A DNA stretch of 64,000 bases from Acidimicrobiia bacterium (GTDB taxonomy: Bacteria > Actinomycetota > Acidimicrobiia > Acidimicrobiales > Poriferisodalaceae): contig JAJDVQ010000041.1 of assembly GCA_022826045.1 (NCBI GenBank), forward strand, positions 1-64,000. The letters run 5' to 3'. Below, one piece after another: positions 10,299-20,288 of this stretch. The stretch's first letter is position 1, and each line of letters opens with the position of its first letter. The translations under genes were made by a program, and so were the position numbers. The notes below the pieces were generated by a model, which did no database searches, was not told the DNA's origin, and saw nothing but the letters and a program-made list of their open reading frames with translations.

Positions 10299-12782
10299 GT
10301 GCTCGACCTCCGCGTCTTGGATCTGTCGGATCATCGGGGCCAGTTGGCCGGGGCGATGCTGGCCGACCTCGGTGCTGATGTGATCTTGGTGGAACCGCCG
10401 GGCGGGTCGGCAGCGCGCACCGTCGGCCCCTTCGTGGCAGGCCGCGACGACGACCCCGAGTCCTCGCTGTGGTTCTGGTCGTACAACCGGGGCAAGCGCA
10501 GCATCGTGCTGGACCTCGACACCGATGAGGGCCGCGGCCGCTTGCTCGGGCTCGCAGCCGACGCTGACGTGGTGATCGAGTCCGACGTGCCCGGTGCGAT
10601 GGCCGCGAGAGGCCTGGGCGCCGACGATCTGGCCGCAGCGAATCCCGCACTCGTCTACACGTCGATCACGCCGTTCGGCCAGACCGGCCCCAAGGCGCAC
10701 TGGGCCGCGACCGATCTCGTGGTCTCGGCGGCCTCGATGCTGTCCAACATCATCGGCGACGAGGATCGACCGCCGCTGCGCATCCCGCTCGACCAGTGCT
10801 TCCTGCACGCATCTGCCGAAGCAGCGGCCGCCACCATGATCGCCTTGCGCGAGCGCAGCCGCTCAGGGCAGGGCCAGCACGTCGACGTGAGCGCCCAGCA
10901 GGCCGCCGGCCAGGCGCTGCAGTCGATGTCGCTGTGCCACCTGTACAACTCGCCCGAAGCCACACGATTCAGCGGCGGCGTGAAGCTGGGCCCGTTCACC
11001 GTCCGCCTGCGCTCCCCGGCCGCGGACGGGTACGTGTCCACCACGGTCCTGTTCGGCGAGTCCATCGGCCCGTTCGGCCAGCGGCTGTTCGAGTGGATGC
11101 ACACCCAAGGCGGCTGCTCCGACGCCGACCTCGAGATCGACTGGATCAACTTCGTCGAGGGCGTCATGACGGGCCGCATCGGCTTCGGCGAGTACGACCG
11201 CATCCAGCAGGTCGCGGCCGACTTCACCGCCGGGCGCACCAAGGCTGAGCTGCTCGAGGCAGCACTCGAGCATCGGCTGCTGATGGTGCCCATCACCACG
11301 GTGCAAGACGTGGTGGAGGCGCCGCACTACGCAGAGCGAGGCTTCTGGCGCGACATCGATGTCGGCGACCAGCAGGGTGTGCGATTCCCGGGCCCGTTCG
11401 CGCTCATGAGCCGCACGCCGATCGAGCTCGCGGGGCCGCCGCCGACAGTGGGCGAGCACACCGATGCGGTGCTGGCTGACTCCGCCGGGACGCCGCGCAC
11501 GCCCGCGCTGGCTGCCGAGGAGGTGTCGGCGCGCCTGACCGCAGCGGTGCCCGCCGGTCACCGCGACCCCGCCCAGCCGCTCGCCGACGTCAAGATTCTC
11601 GACTTCATGTGGGTGATGGCCGGGCCGGCGGCCACGAGAGTGCTGGCCGACTGGGGCGCCACCGTGGTGCGAGTCGAGTCGTCGAACAAGGTCGAGGCGG
11701 CCCGCACCATCCAGCCGTTCCTCAACGACGAGGGCGGCCCCGACAACGGCGGTCTCTACCAGAACATGAACGCAGGAAAGCTCGGCATCACCATCGACAT
11801 GGCCAAGATGGACCAGCCGGCCTGTCGGGAATTGGTGCTCGACCTGGTGCGCTGGGCAGATGTGGTCTGCGAGTCGTTCTCGCCGCGGGCGATGCGCGAG
11901 TGGGGCCTCTCATACGACGACCTGTGCGAGGTGAATCCCGACCTCATCATGGCGTCGAGCTGCCTCTTCGGGCAGTTCGGGCCGCTGTCGTCGCTCGCAG
12001 GCTTCGGGACCATGGGGGCATCGATGTCGGGCTTCTATGAGATGACAGGCTGGCCTGACCGTGACCCCGCCGGTGTCTTCGGCGCTTACACCGACTACGT
12101 GTCGCCACGATTCCTGAGCACAGCGATTCTGGCTGCGCTGGACCATCGAGACCGGACCGGCGAGGGCCAGTACATCGACCTCTCCCAGGCCGAGGCGTCC
12201 ATGTCGTTCCTGGCGCCGGCGGTGCTCGACTACACGCTCAACGGCCAGCTGCCCGCCAAGCTGGGCAACGCCCATCCGCAGATGTCGCCCCACGGCGTGT
12301 ACGCGAGCGCGGGCGAGAACCGCTGGATCGCCATCGCCTGCGAGAACGACGACCAATGGAAGGCGCTGTGCTGGATTGTCGGTGATTCGCTGGCTGAGTT
12401 CGGCGAGCTAGGTGTGGCTGAGCGCCGGGAGCGAGCCGATGAGATCGATGCAGCGATCACGGCGTGGACGTCGTGCCGGGAAGGCAGCGAAGCCGACGCT
12501 CTCTTGCAGCGTGGGGGCATACCCGCTCATGCGATCCCGAACTCGGTGACGATGCCGACCGACGGTCAGCTCGTGCATCGCAATCACTTTCGCAATGTCA
12601 CCCATGCCACCAACGGCACGATGTGGGTGGAAGGCGCTCGGTTCGCGATGTCACGCAGTTCCGACGGCATTCACCACGGCGGGCCGACCTACGGCGAGCA
12701 CACCTTCGAAGTGCTGGAGCGACTGCTCGGCTACGACGCGGATCAGATCGCCGAGCTGGCGGTTGCCGGAGTGCTCGAATAG
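10299..12782 (+). CDS. Fused double-domain CaiB/BaiF (family III) CoA-transferase
   Basis: Two tandem CoA-transferase III modules in one 827-aa ORF: VLDLRVLDLSDHRGQLAGAMLADLGADVILVEPPGG... and ADVKILDFMWVMAGPAATRVLADWGATVVRVESSNK...; aggag RBS-like sequence before GTG start. Confidence 0.9.
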   Translation: MLDLRVLDLSDHRGQLAGAMLADLGADVILVEPPGGSAARTVGPFVAGRDDDPESSLWFWSYNRGKRSIVLDLDTDEGRGRLLGLAADADVVIESDVPGAMAARGLGADDLAAANPALVYTSITPFGQTGPKAHWAATDLVVSAASMLSNIIGDEDRPPLRIPLDQCFLHASAEAAAATMIALRERSRSGQGQHVDVSAQQAAGQALQSMSLCHLYNSPEATRFSGGVKLGPFTVRLRSPAADGYVSTTVLFGESIGPFGQRLFEWMHTQGGCSDADLEIDWINFVEGVMTGRIGFGEYDRIQQVAADFTAGRTKAELLEAALEHRLLMVPITTVQDVVEAPHYAERGFWRDIDVGDQQGVRFPGPFALMSRTPIELAGPPPTVGEHTDAVLADSAGTPRTPALAAEEVSARLTAAVPAGHRDPAQPLADVKILDFMWVMAGPAATRVLADWGATVVRVESSNKVEAARTIQPFLNDEGGPDNGGLYQNMNAGKLGITIDMAKMDQPACRELVLDLVRWADVVCESFSPRAMREWGLSYDDLCEVNPDLIMASSCLFGQFGPLSSLAGFGTMGASMSGFYEMTGWPDRDPAGVFGAYTDYVSPRFLSTAILAALDHRDRTGEGQYIDLSQAEASMSFLAPAVLDYTLNGQLPAKLGNAHPQMSPHGVYASAGENRWIAIACENDDQWKALCWIVGDSLAEFGELGVAERRERADEIDAAITAWTSCREGSEADALLQRGGIPAHAIPNSVTMPTDGQLVHRNHFRNVTHATNGTMWVEGARFAMSRSSDGIHHGGPTYGEHTFEVLERLLGYDADQIAELAVAGVLE

Positions 12783-12818
12783 CCGACGGTCGGATTGGTT
12801 GGCCCCGGAGCGGAGGGC

Positions 12819-13823
12819 TCAGCTTTGGAACGTGCCGACCTTCTCGCCGGTGACGTTCTCGTAGTTGCGGTTCAGGAACCAGCGCTGGTAGTCGCCGTAG
12901 GTGATCGGCTCGTGGCGGGCCGGGCGCTCGTCGCTGACCGTGGTGGGCACGGGGTCGACCACTGCGTCGTCGCGGGCTCCGTAGAAGAACGGCACTGCGT
13001 AGCGGTCGCCGGCCGAGAGGTTGCGTGCCCGGTGCGCGGTTGACAGGTACACGTTGTTCGTCCAGCGCTTCAGCATGTCGCCGCTGTTGACGAGATAGGA
13101 GCCGGCCATCTGCGGCGGCTTGATCCAGTCGTAGCCAGCCGGGCGGATCTCCAGCCCCGGCACGTCGTTGGCCGGCAGGAACGTGAACACCGAGCTGTCC
13201 GTGTGCGGCGCGAGGCCCCACTCGTTGTCGTCGTAGTCCATCGGCGGGTAGTGCGACATGCGCAGTGTCACGCTGGGCTCGTCGAAGTGCGGCGTGAAGT
13301 AGTCGGGGGGCAGGTCCAGCGACAGCGCCAGGATCGGCAGCATCCGTGAGCCCAAGGCGATGAGCTGGTCGATGTAGCTCTCGCAGCTCTGCGCGAAATC
13401 CTCGAGCGGCGGGAACTGATTCTCGGTGTGGTAGCTGTGCCGGTGGCAGAAGAAGGCCTCGTTCTGGTTGGGCTTGCGCACGGGCCCCGCGATGTCGGAG
13501 GCGTACGACGTGCCGCCGCCCATGCCCAGATAGCCGCCTGCCAGCTTGCCCATCGGGATCGAGTCCTTCACCGGCTGGGGGAGCGCATGCAGGCGGCGGG
13601 CCTCGTCGAACATGTGCTCGATGGTCTCGGCCGGCACACCGTGGTTCACGATGAAGAAGAAGCCCACCTCGGTGAGGGCGTCGCGCAGTTCGGCGGCGAG
13701 GGCAGCTTGAGCCGCTGGATCGGGCATCGGCTCGTTGAGCGGTGCCAAGTCCAAGATCGGAATGACGTCTGCTGTGTCCGTCGTCGGCCCTGCCGTGCTG
13801 CAGTCCTGCGTCGTGAGCGCCAC
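12819..13823 (-). CDS. 2-oxoglutarate/Fe(II)-dependent (isopenicillin N synthase-like) oxygenase
   Basis: IPILDLAPLN...GFFFIVNHGVPAETIEHMFDEARRL...LRMSHYPPMDYDDNEWGLAPHTDSSVFTFL (HxD)...GDMLKRWTNNVYLSTAHRA. Confidence 0.9.
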   Translation of the reverse strand: MALTTQDCSTAGPTTDTADVIPILDLAPLNEPMPDPAAQAALAAELRDALTEVGFFFIVNHGVPAETIEHMFDEARRLHALPQPVKDSIPMGKLAGGYLGMGGGTSYASDIAGPVRKPNQNEAFFCHRHSYHTENQFPPLEDFAQSCESYIDQLIALGSRMLPILALSLDLPPDYFTPHFDEPSVTLRMSHYPPMDYDDNEWGLAPHTDSSVFTFLPANDVPGLEIRPAGYDWIKPPQMAGSYLVNSGDMLKRWTNNVYLSTAHRARNLSAGDRYAVPFFYGARDDAVVDPVPTTVSDERPARHEPITYGDYQRWFLNRNYENVTGEKVGTFQS

Positions 13824-13985
13824 GGTGCCTCCTTGCGCTCTCCCGAGCGTACGCGTGCGGCGGCTCGTGTGTCGGAGGGGCTGAGCCTCTGAACGTGTGA
13901 CGGGCCGTTGGTACGGTTCTGCCGGTTCGGAGGGGTTGCATCGAGCCCGCCCGACCAGCGATACGAGCGACTTCAAGGGGAACCG

Positions 13986-14972
13986 ATGAGAGCGTGGCGA
14001 TTGAACGAGTTGGGCTATCCGTGGGATGTGCTGGAGCTGGGCGAGTACGACTCACCCGAGCCGGGTCCGGGCCAGGCGCGCATCACCGTGGAGGCCACCG
14101 ATCTCAACTTCGCGGACATCCTGCACTGCCAAGGCACCTACCAGGAGCGGTGGGACCCGCCGTTCACGCCCGGGATGGGCGCTTCGGGCACGGTGGTCGC
14201 CGTGGGACCCGACTGCGACCTGAAGGTTGGCGATCGCGTGATCGGCTCGGGTACCGCCGGCTGGGGCGGTTACGCCAGCGAAGCGCTCATCAGGGGTGCG
14301 ACAGCGCGGCGCGTGCCCGACGATGTGTCGATCCCCGATGCGTGTGCAGCCAACGTGATCTACGGCACCGCGTGGTTCTCGCTGTACCGGCGAGGCCAGA
14401 TGCAGGCCGGCGAAACGGTGCTGGTGCTTGCCGCAGCGGGCGGCGTCGGCTCTGCCGCGGTCCAGATGGCCAAGGCGGCAGGTTGCACTGTGCTCGCTGC
14501 TGCTGGCGGGCCCGCCAAGGTGGAGACCTGCCGCCAGCTCGGCGCCGACATCGTCATCGACTACGACAACGACGATCTGTACCAATCCGTGATGGATGCC
14601 ACCGGGGGGCGGGGCTGCGACATCATCTACGACCCTGTCGGCGGCAAGTACTTCGACGTGGCCCGGCGGCTGGTGGCATGGGAAGGCCGCCTGCTGGTGG
14701 TCGGTTTCGCCAGCGGCACGATCCCGCAGGCCCCGGCGAACCACTTGCTGGTCAAGAACTACTCGGTGGTCGGCGTGCACATGGGCGGCTACCGGGGACG
14801 CAAAGACGAGGTGCTCGACGAGTGCTACGCCGAGATCTGGCCGCAGGTGGCCGACGGCAGGCTCGACCCGCTCGTCAGCCAGGAGCTGCCGCTCGACGGC
14901 CTGATCGACGGCCTGCAGGCGTTGCACCAGCGCAAGACCACCGGCCGGGTCCTGCTCCGCCCCGACCTGTAG
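13986..14972 (+). CDS. Zinc-type alcohol dehydrogenase / quinone oxidoreductase (NADPH:quinone reductase family)
   Basis: TDLNFADILHCQGTYQ...PFTPGMGASGTVVAVG...VLVLAAAGGVGSAAVQMAKAAGCTVLAAAGG. Confidence 0.88.
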   Translation: MRAWRLNELGYPWDVLELGEYDSPEPGPGQARITVEATDLNFADILHCQGTYQERWDPPFTPGMGASGTVVAVGPDCDLKVGDRVIGSGTAGWGGYASEALIRGATARRVPDDVSIPDACAANVIYGTAWFSLYRRGQMQAGETVLVLAAAGGVGSAAVQMAKAAGCTVLAAAGGPAKVETCRQLGADIVIDYDNDDLYQSVMDATGGRGCDIIYDPVGGKYFDVARRLVAWEGRLLVVGFASGTIPQAPANHLLVKNYSVVGVHMGGYRGRKDEVLDECYAEIWPQVADGRLDPLVSQELPLDGLIDGLQALHQRKTTGRVLLRPDL

Positions 14973-15200
14973 ACGAGCCTGGTGCGCCCGCTCAGCCGCG
15001 GGTTACGGTGCGAGGCCGCTGCCCGCCGCACCAGATCTGGCAGCGTCCAGCCGTCGACTGCGCCGCCGTCGGTCAGGCTCGGCGTGTCACTGGGGCTCAT
15101 CGGGAGGATCGTAGACTTCGCCGGTGCATCCAAGCCCCGGCCGGGGCACTGATGTCTGGGGCACATCGGGTAGTTGGGCACCTGGGTAGGAGGTGGCCGC

Positions 15201-16313
15201 ATGCTGATCGGCTTGCCTTGCGAAACCAAGGCGGGCGAGCAACGTGTCGGGCTGACGCCGCACGCTGTTCGTGAGCTCGTGCTGCACGAGCATGAGGTCG
15301 TCGTCGAGGCCAGCGCGGGTTCCGGCATCCGTGTGCCTGATGACACTTTCGTGGCCGCGGGTGCTCGCATCGGCTCCTGCGACGAGGTGTGGGAGAAGTC
15401 CGAGCTGATCGTCAAGGTGAAGGAGCCGCAGGCGTCCGAGCGCAAGATGCTCAGTGCGGGCCAGATCCTGTTCGCCTATCTGCACCTTGCTCCCGACCCC
15501 GACCAGACCGCCGATCTGGTGGATTCGGGCGCGGCCTGTGTCGCCTACGAGACCGTGACCGACTCGCGTGGCGGGCTGCCGTTGCTGGCACCGATGTCCC
15601 GGGTCGCCGGTCGCCTTGCCGTGCAGGCGGGGGCGTGGGCGCTCGAGACCGCACATGGGGGCATCGGCCTGCTGATCGGTGGGGTGCCCGGTGTGCCGCC
15701 AGCCAGGGTGGCGATCATCGGCGGGGGAGTTGTGGGCGAGAATGCCGCCGAGATCGCCATCGGCATGGGTGCCGACGTGCGGGTGCTCGACATCGACCCA
15801 GCTGCCCTGGATCACCTCGAGCAGCGTTTCGGTGCGTCAGTGGTCACGGTGACCTCAACGCGGGCGACCGTCGAGACCGAGGTGCAGAACGCCGACTTGG
15901 TGATCGGCGCCGTGCTGGTGACCGGGGCCCGGGCGCCGAAGCTCGTGACGGCCGACCTGATCAAGCAGATGCGTCCCGGATCGGTAGTGGTCGACGTGGC
16001 CATCGACCAAGGCGGCTGCTTCGAGACATCCAAGCCAACGACCCATGCCGAGCCGACCTTCGTGGTCGACGGCGTGGTGCACTACTGCGTCGCGAACATG
16101 CCCGGCGCCGTGCCGGTCACCTCCACCCGGGCGCTCAGCGACGCCACCCTGCCACGGGTGCTGGCCATCGCAGAGAACGGCCTCGACGCCCTGCGCACCG
16201 ATCCCCACCTGCGAGCAGGCCTCAACGTCTACAAGGGCCACGTCACCGAGCCCCACGTAGCCGCCGCCCTCGACATCCCCTACACCGACCCCCTCACCGC
16301 CCTCGGCTTCTGA
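15201..16313 (+). CDS. ald: Alanine dehydrogenase
   Basis: MLIGLPCETKAGEQRVGLTPHAVRELVLHEHEVVVEASAGSGI...VKVKEPQASE...AIIGGGVVGENAAEIAIGMGADVRVLDID; aggagg RBS upstream. Confidence 0.88.
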   Translation: MLIGLPCETKAGEQRVGLTPHAVRELVLHEHEVVVEASAGSGIRVPDDTFVAAGARIGSCDEVWEKSELIVKVKEPQASERKMLSAGQILFAYLHLAPDPDQTADLVDSGAACVAYETVTDSRGGLPLLAPMSRVAGRLAVQAGAWALETAHGGIGLLIGGVPGVPPARVAIIGGGVVGENAAEIAIGMGADVRVLDIDPAALDHLEQRFGASVVTVTSTRATVETEVQNADLVIGAVLVTGARAPKLVTADLIKQMRPGSVVVDVAIDQGGCFETSKPTTHAEPTFVVDGVVHYCVANMPGAVPVTSTRALSDATLPRVLAIAENGLDALRTDPHLRAGLNVYKGHVTEPHVAAALDIPYTDPLTALGF

Positions 16314-16330
16314 GGATCGAGTTCAGCGAG

Positions 16331-16712
16331 GGCGAGTGCCTCGTTCGATCTCCTTGCCGCATTCGCGCCGCCTTACCGGGACGGCCATATAGGCATCGTC
16401 GAGCTGGGCGAGGGCCCGACCGTGGGCTACCTGCACGGGATGCTCGGCAACCCCGGCGTGTACGCAGTACTCGAGGAGCTCGCCGCAACGGGACACCGTG
16501 TGGTGGCGCCGAGCCTGCCGGGCTTCACCGGTTCCAGCGAGCCCGAGGGGCTGCGAACACTGCACGACTGGGTGGTCGCGACCAGCGAGGTAGTCGATCT
16601 GGCCGGGCTCGCCGGGGCGCCGCTGGTGGCCTCCGGCGTGGGTGCCATGCTCGCGCTCGAGCTGGCAGCGGTACGGCCCGAGGCGTTCGGTTCGATCGCT
16701 GCCTTCGCCTGA
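16331..16712 (+). pseudogene. Truncated alpha/beta hydrolase fragment
   Basis: Frame reads ASASFDLLAAFAPPYRDGHIGIVELGEGPTVGYLHGMLGNPGVYAVLEELAATGHRVVAPSLPGFTGSSEPEGLRTLHDWVVATSEVVDLAGLAGAPLVASGVGAMLALELAAVRPEAFGSIAAFA then stop; ends just after the elbow helix, rest of fold missing. Confidence 0.65.
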
Positions 16713-16755
16713 GAACTCAACGGCTCCTGTCGCCTCCGCAGCGGTCGCGCCGGAG

Positions 16756-17217
16756 CTAGGCGGACCGGTCGCGTAGTGCCCGACGGGCCTCGAGATCCGT
16801 TTCCCGTTTGCGGATCGCGTGGCGCTTGTCGTACAGGCGACGGCCGCGGGCCAGGCCGAGCTCGAGCTTGGCGCGTCCATCGCGGAAGTAGATCTCCAGC
16901 GGGATCAGCTGCAGGCGGTCCTGCTCGGTGCGAGCCCGCAGCCGGTTGATCTCAGCGCGGTGCATCAGCAGCTTGCGGGGGCGCTCGACTTCGTGACCCA
17001 TCGCGGGGGAGGCATGGGTCCACGGGGCGATGTGCAGGCCCATCAGCCACATCTCGTCGTTGCGGACCCGGGCGTAGGCATCGCTCATCTGGGCACCGCC
17101 GGCGCGCAGCGACTTCACCTCGGTGCCGCGCAGCACCATGCCGCACTCGAAGGTGTCGAGCACCTCGTAGTTGCGCCGCGCACGCCGGTTCGACGCGACA
17201 ACGACCCGGTCCTCCAT
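16756..17217 (-). CDS. smpB: SsrA-binding protein SmpB
   Basis: VVASNRRARRNYEVLDTFECGMVLRGTEVKSLRAGGAQMSDAYARV...RPRKLLMHRAEINRL...LIPLEIYFRDGRAKLELGLARGRRLYDKRHAIRKRE. Confidence 0.97.
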   Translation of the reverse strand: MEDRVVVASNRRARRNYEVLDTFECGMVLRGTEVKSLRAGGAQMSDAYARVRNDEMWLMGLHIAPWTHASPAMGHEVERPRKLLMHRAEINRLRARTEQDRLQLIPLEIYFRDGRAKLELGLARGRRLYDKRHAIRKRETDLEARRALRDRSA

Positions 17218-17335
17218 CTGTCCGAGGGTACGGCTGATGCGGCCCCTAGAATCCTGAGTCACTTAGTCGGGAATTGCCGAGGCGACGTGCGGGTTCCCGG
17301 CCATCAACCGACCAGCCACCCAACCGGGAGCTCCG

Positions 17336-17611
17336 ATGCCTGTCACCGTCCGTTTGCCCACCGTCCTGCGACCGCATGCCAACGGGCAGTCGAAGGTCGA
17401 TGCAGAGGGCTCCACGGTGGCCGAGGCAGTGTCGTGGCTCGTCGGCCAATTCCCGGCTATCGCGCCCAACCTGCTCGCCCCCGACGGCAGCCTGCACCGT
17501 TTCGTGAACGTCTACGTCAACGACGAGGATGTACGCTACCTCTCCCAGATGGATACCGCGCTCGCTGACGGCGACGAGCTGTCGATCCTTCCCGCCGTCG
17601 CCGGCGGCTGA
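17336..17611 (+). CDS. cysO: Ubiquitin-like sulfur-carrier protein, CysO/MoaD/ThiS family
   Basis: MPVTVRLPTVLRPHANGQSKV...LHRFVNVYVNDEDVRYL...GDELSILPAVAGG; C-terminal GG, same ending as mycobacterial CysO. Confidence 0.92.
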   Translation: MPVTVRLPTVLRPHANGQSKVDAEGSTVAEAVSWLVGQFPAIAPNLLAPDGSLHRFVNVYVNDEDVRYLSQMDTALADGDELSILPAVAGG

Positions 17612-17653
17612 GTCGGTACGGCCCCGCCTCCATCTCCACGGCTGAGCCGCAGC

Positions 17654-18601
17654 GTGGCCGTCTACCGCTCCGTCGACGAGCTGATCGGCGGCACCCCCAC
17701 GCTGGATGTCAGCCGCCTCAGCCCCAACCCGTCGGTCAGGCTGTACGCCAAGCTCGAGGGCCACAACCCGACGGGCTCGGTCAAGGATCGCGTTGCGCTG
17801 GCGATGCTGGACCAAGCCGAGGCAGAAGGCCGCCTGCAACCGGGCTCGGTGATCATCGAGCCGTCCTCTGGCAACACCGGGATCGCGCTGGCGATGCTGG
17901 GTCAGCGCCGCGGCTACGTGGTGAAGATCGTGCTGCCCGGCAACGTGACCGCCGAACGGCGCCAGATGCTCGAGATCTACGGGGCCGAGATCATCTCCAG
18001 CCCGGCCGAGCAAGGATCCAACGGCGCCGTGCGGAGGGCTCTCGAGCTGGCCGACGCCAACCCCGACTGGACAATGCTCTACCAGTACGGCAACGAGGCC
18101 AACCCCCAGGTGCATTACCGAACGACCGGTCCCGAGATCGTGGCCGATGTCGGGGACATCACTCATTTCATCGCTGGTCTGGGCACCAGCGGGACCCTGC
18201 TCGGCGTCGGCCGGTACCTCAAGGAGCATGTCCCGGGCGTGCAGGTCTGGGCAGTCGAGCCGCCCGCTGGCGAGCAGGTCGAGGGACTGCGCAGCCTCGA
18301 TGAGGGGTACGTGCCGCCGATCTTCGAGAACTGGGGAGGTGCCGATCTGCTCGACCGCAAGATGATCGTCCGCCCGCGTGAGTCGATCGAGGCCACACGC
18401 ATGCTGGCGACCGAAGGCGTGTTCTCGGGCATCTCGGGCGGGGCGGCCCTGGCGGGCGCACGCAAAGCCGCCGCCGCCGTCGACGGCGGAGTGATCGTGT
18501 TCGTGGTGAGCGACCACGGCTGGAAATATCTCTCGGTCGGCGCATGGACAGACGATCTCGAGGTCGCTGCCGCCAATGCCGACGGCGTCATCTATTTCTG
18601 A
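17654..18601 (+). CDS. cysM: Cysteine synthase, CysM type
   Basis: LIGGTPTLDV...KLEGHNPTGSVKDRVALAMLDQAE...EPSSGNTGIALAMLGQRRGY...FIAGLGTSGTLLGVGRYLKE; follows cysO. Confidence 0.93.
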   Translation: MAVYRSVDELIGGTPTLDVSRLSPNPSVRLYAKLEGHNPTGSVKDRVALAMLDQAEAEGRLQPGSVIIEPSSGNTGIALAMLGQRRGYVVKIVLPGNVTAERRQMLEIYGAEIISSPAEQGSNGAVRRALELADANPDWTMLYQYGNEANPQVHYRTTGPEIVADVGDITHFIAGLGTSGTLLGVGRYLKEHVPGVQVWAVEPPAGEQVEGLRSLDEGYVPPIFENWGGADLLDRKMIVRPRESIEATRMLATEGVFSGISGGAALAGARKAAAAVDGGVIVFVVSDHGWKYLSVGAWTDDLEVAAANADGVIYF

Positions 18602-18645
18602 TTCGCCGGGCCGAAGTCCGGCCTCGCGGTCGTACCGTTTGTGGG

Positions 18646-19434
18646 ATGCGATCAGCGGCGCAGCGCTGCCTGCTGCGGCCACTCGTCGGCCTTGCCGTCT
18701 CGTCGGCGTTGCTGGCAGGCGCGTGCACCAGTCCGCCGATCCGGGTCACTGCAACGACGACGCCGGAAACAGGTCTGTCGCTGGACGTCACCCAGACGAC
18801 GCTGCAGCCCGAAGCACCGCGCAGCGACCGGCCTCCGGCGTCGCTCGTGACCGCGCCGCCGGGCGCCGACCGAAGCGCTGGCCAGAGCGCCGCGACGACC
18901 GAGGCCGAACGGCTCGGCGCTGCGGCGGTCCCGAACCCGCGTGGCGTCGTGCTCGACGGCGACGGATTGGGCATCGTCGGCTTCGGCGCCCCGGTCGAAC
19001 CGGCACTGGGCACGCTCATCGAAGCGCTCGGGCAACCGGTCGCCGACACGGGATGGATCGATTCGTTCTCGATCTACGGCGACTGTCCGGGCAGCCGTCT
19101 GCGAGTGGTGGAGTGGCCTGGCGTGCTGGCGTTCTTCGGTGATCCCGAAGACCGTTACCTGCACCGGGATCCCGCCGGGGAGCACTTCATGTCGTGGCGT
19201 CTGGGCACCTTCGGGCCCGATCCGTACATGCTGCGAACAGCGGCAGGAGTCGGTGTCGGCAGCACACGCGACGAGGTCGCTGCGGCCTACCCGGCAGCGA
19301 CATTCGTCCCCAGCACAGCCGACACGCCGCCGTCGGTCGTCCTCGGGACCGCGGGCGGCGAGCTCGACGGAGTCTTCAGCTCGGGAGGACGTCTGCAATC
19401 GCTGACGGCCGGAACGCGCTGCGTGACGCGCTGA
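18646..19434 (+). CDS. Putative secreted lipoprotein of unknown function
   Basis: N-terminus MRSAAQRCLLRPLVGLAVSSALLAGACTSPP with lipobox-like LAGAC. Confidence 0.7.
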   Translation: MRSAAQRCLLRPLVGLAVSSALLAGACTSPPIRVTATTTPETGLSLDVTQTTLQPEAPRSDRPPASLVTAPPGADRSAGQSAATTEAERLGAAAVPNPRGVVLDGDGLGIVGFGAPVEPALGTLIEALGQPVADTGWIDSFSIYGDCPGSRLRVVEWPGVLAFFGDPEDRYLHRDPAGEHFMSWRLGTFGPDPYMLRTAAGVGVGSTRDEVAAAYPAATFVPSTADTPPSVVLGTAGGELDGVFSSGGRLQSLTAGTRCVTR

Positions 19435-19504
19435 GGTCCAGCATCTGCCGGGCGAGCCGGCCCCGATGTGAGCCGCGCCGCTTGCGTGCGTAGTATCGGC
19501 CTCC

Positions 19505-20254
19505 GTGAGCGAGCTCTCGGTGACGGTCTTGGGTTGTTCGGGCAGCTATGCCGCCGTCGGCGAGTCGTGCAGCGGCTACCTCGTGCGAAGCGAGACCACA
19601 GCGCTGTGGGTGGACTGCGGGCCGGGGACTTTCGCCAACCTGCAGAGCCACATGCGGCTGCAGGAGGTCGATGCGATGCTGGTGAGCCACCACCACCCCG
19701 ATCACTGCGCCGAGCTGCCGGTCATCTACAACGCCGCCAAGTACTACATGGGCATGGAGCACATCCGCGTCCTTGCAACCGAGGGAGTGCGTGAGGTCAC
19801 CGATGCCTACGGCGAGAGCTCTGATCTGTTCGGCTGGGAGATGGTGAAGGACTCCTCCCAGGCGCAGGTCGGCGACATCGACGTGCTGTTCTCACGGACC
19901 GATCACCCCGTCGAGACGCTGGCGATGCGTTTCGAGAGCAGCGGCAAGTCGATCGTTTACACGTCGGACACGGGCCGGGGCTGGACGCTCGCTGCGCTCA
20001 GCCGGGACGTCAACAGGCCGGCGCCCGATCTCGTGGTTGGGGAGGGAACGCTGCTCGCGGCGACCGACGATCCCGGCATCCCCCACGTCAGCGCCGCATG
20101 GCTGGCAGCCGACGCCAACGATGTGGGAGCGGGCCGGCTCGTGGTGACCCATGTGCCGCCCGGTTCGGATCCCGCGGATCATCTCGCCGAGGCCGGCGAA
20201 GTGTTCCGTGGCGACGTGGCCGTGGCCCGCACGGGCGTGACCTACTTCGCGTGA
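19505..20254 (+). CDS. Metallo-beta-lactamase-fold hydrolase (RNase Z-like / Rv1339-like)
   Basis: VTVLGCSGSYAAVGESCSGYLV...VDCGPGTFANL...AMLVSHHHPDHCAELP (HxHxDH-type)...VYTSDTGR. Confidence 0.88.
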   Translation: MSELSVTVLGCSGSYAAVGESCSGYLVRSETTALWVDCGPGTFANLQSHMRLQEVDAMLVSHHHPDHCAELPVIYNAAKYYMGMEHIRVLATEGVREVTDAYGESSDLFGWEMVKDSSQAQVGDIDVLFSRTDHPVETLAMRFESSGKSIVYTSDTGRGWTLAALSRDVNRPAPDLVVGEGTLLAATDDPGIPHVSAAWLAADANDVGAGRLVVTHVPPGSDPADHLAEAGEVFRGDVAVARTGVTYFA

Positions 20255-20288
20255 GAGCTGCGCCGGTGCCCGAAGCCGAGTCCCGGTC

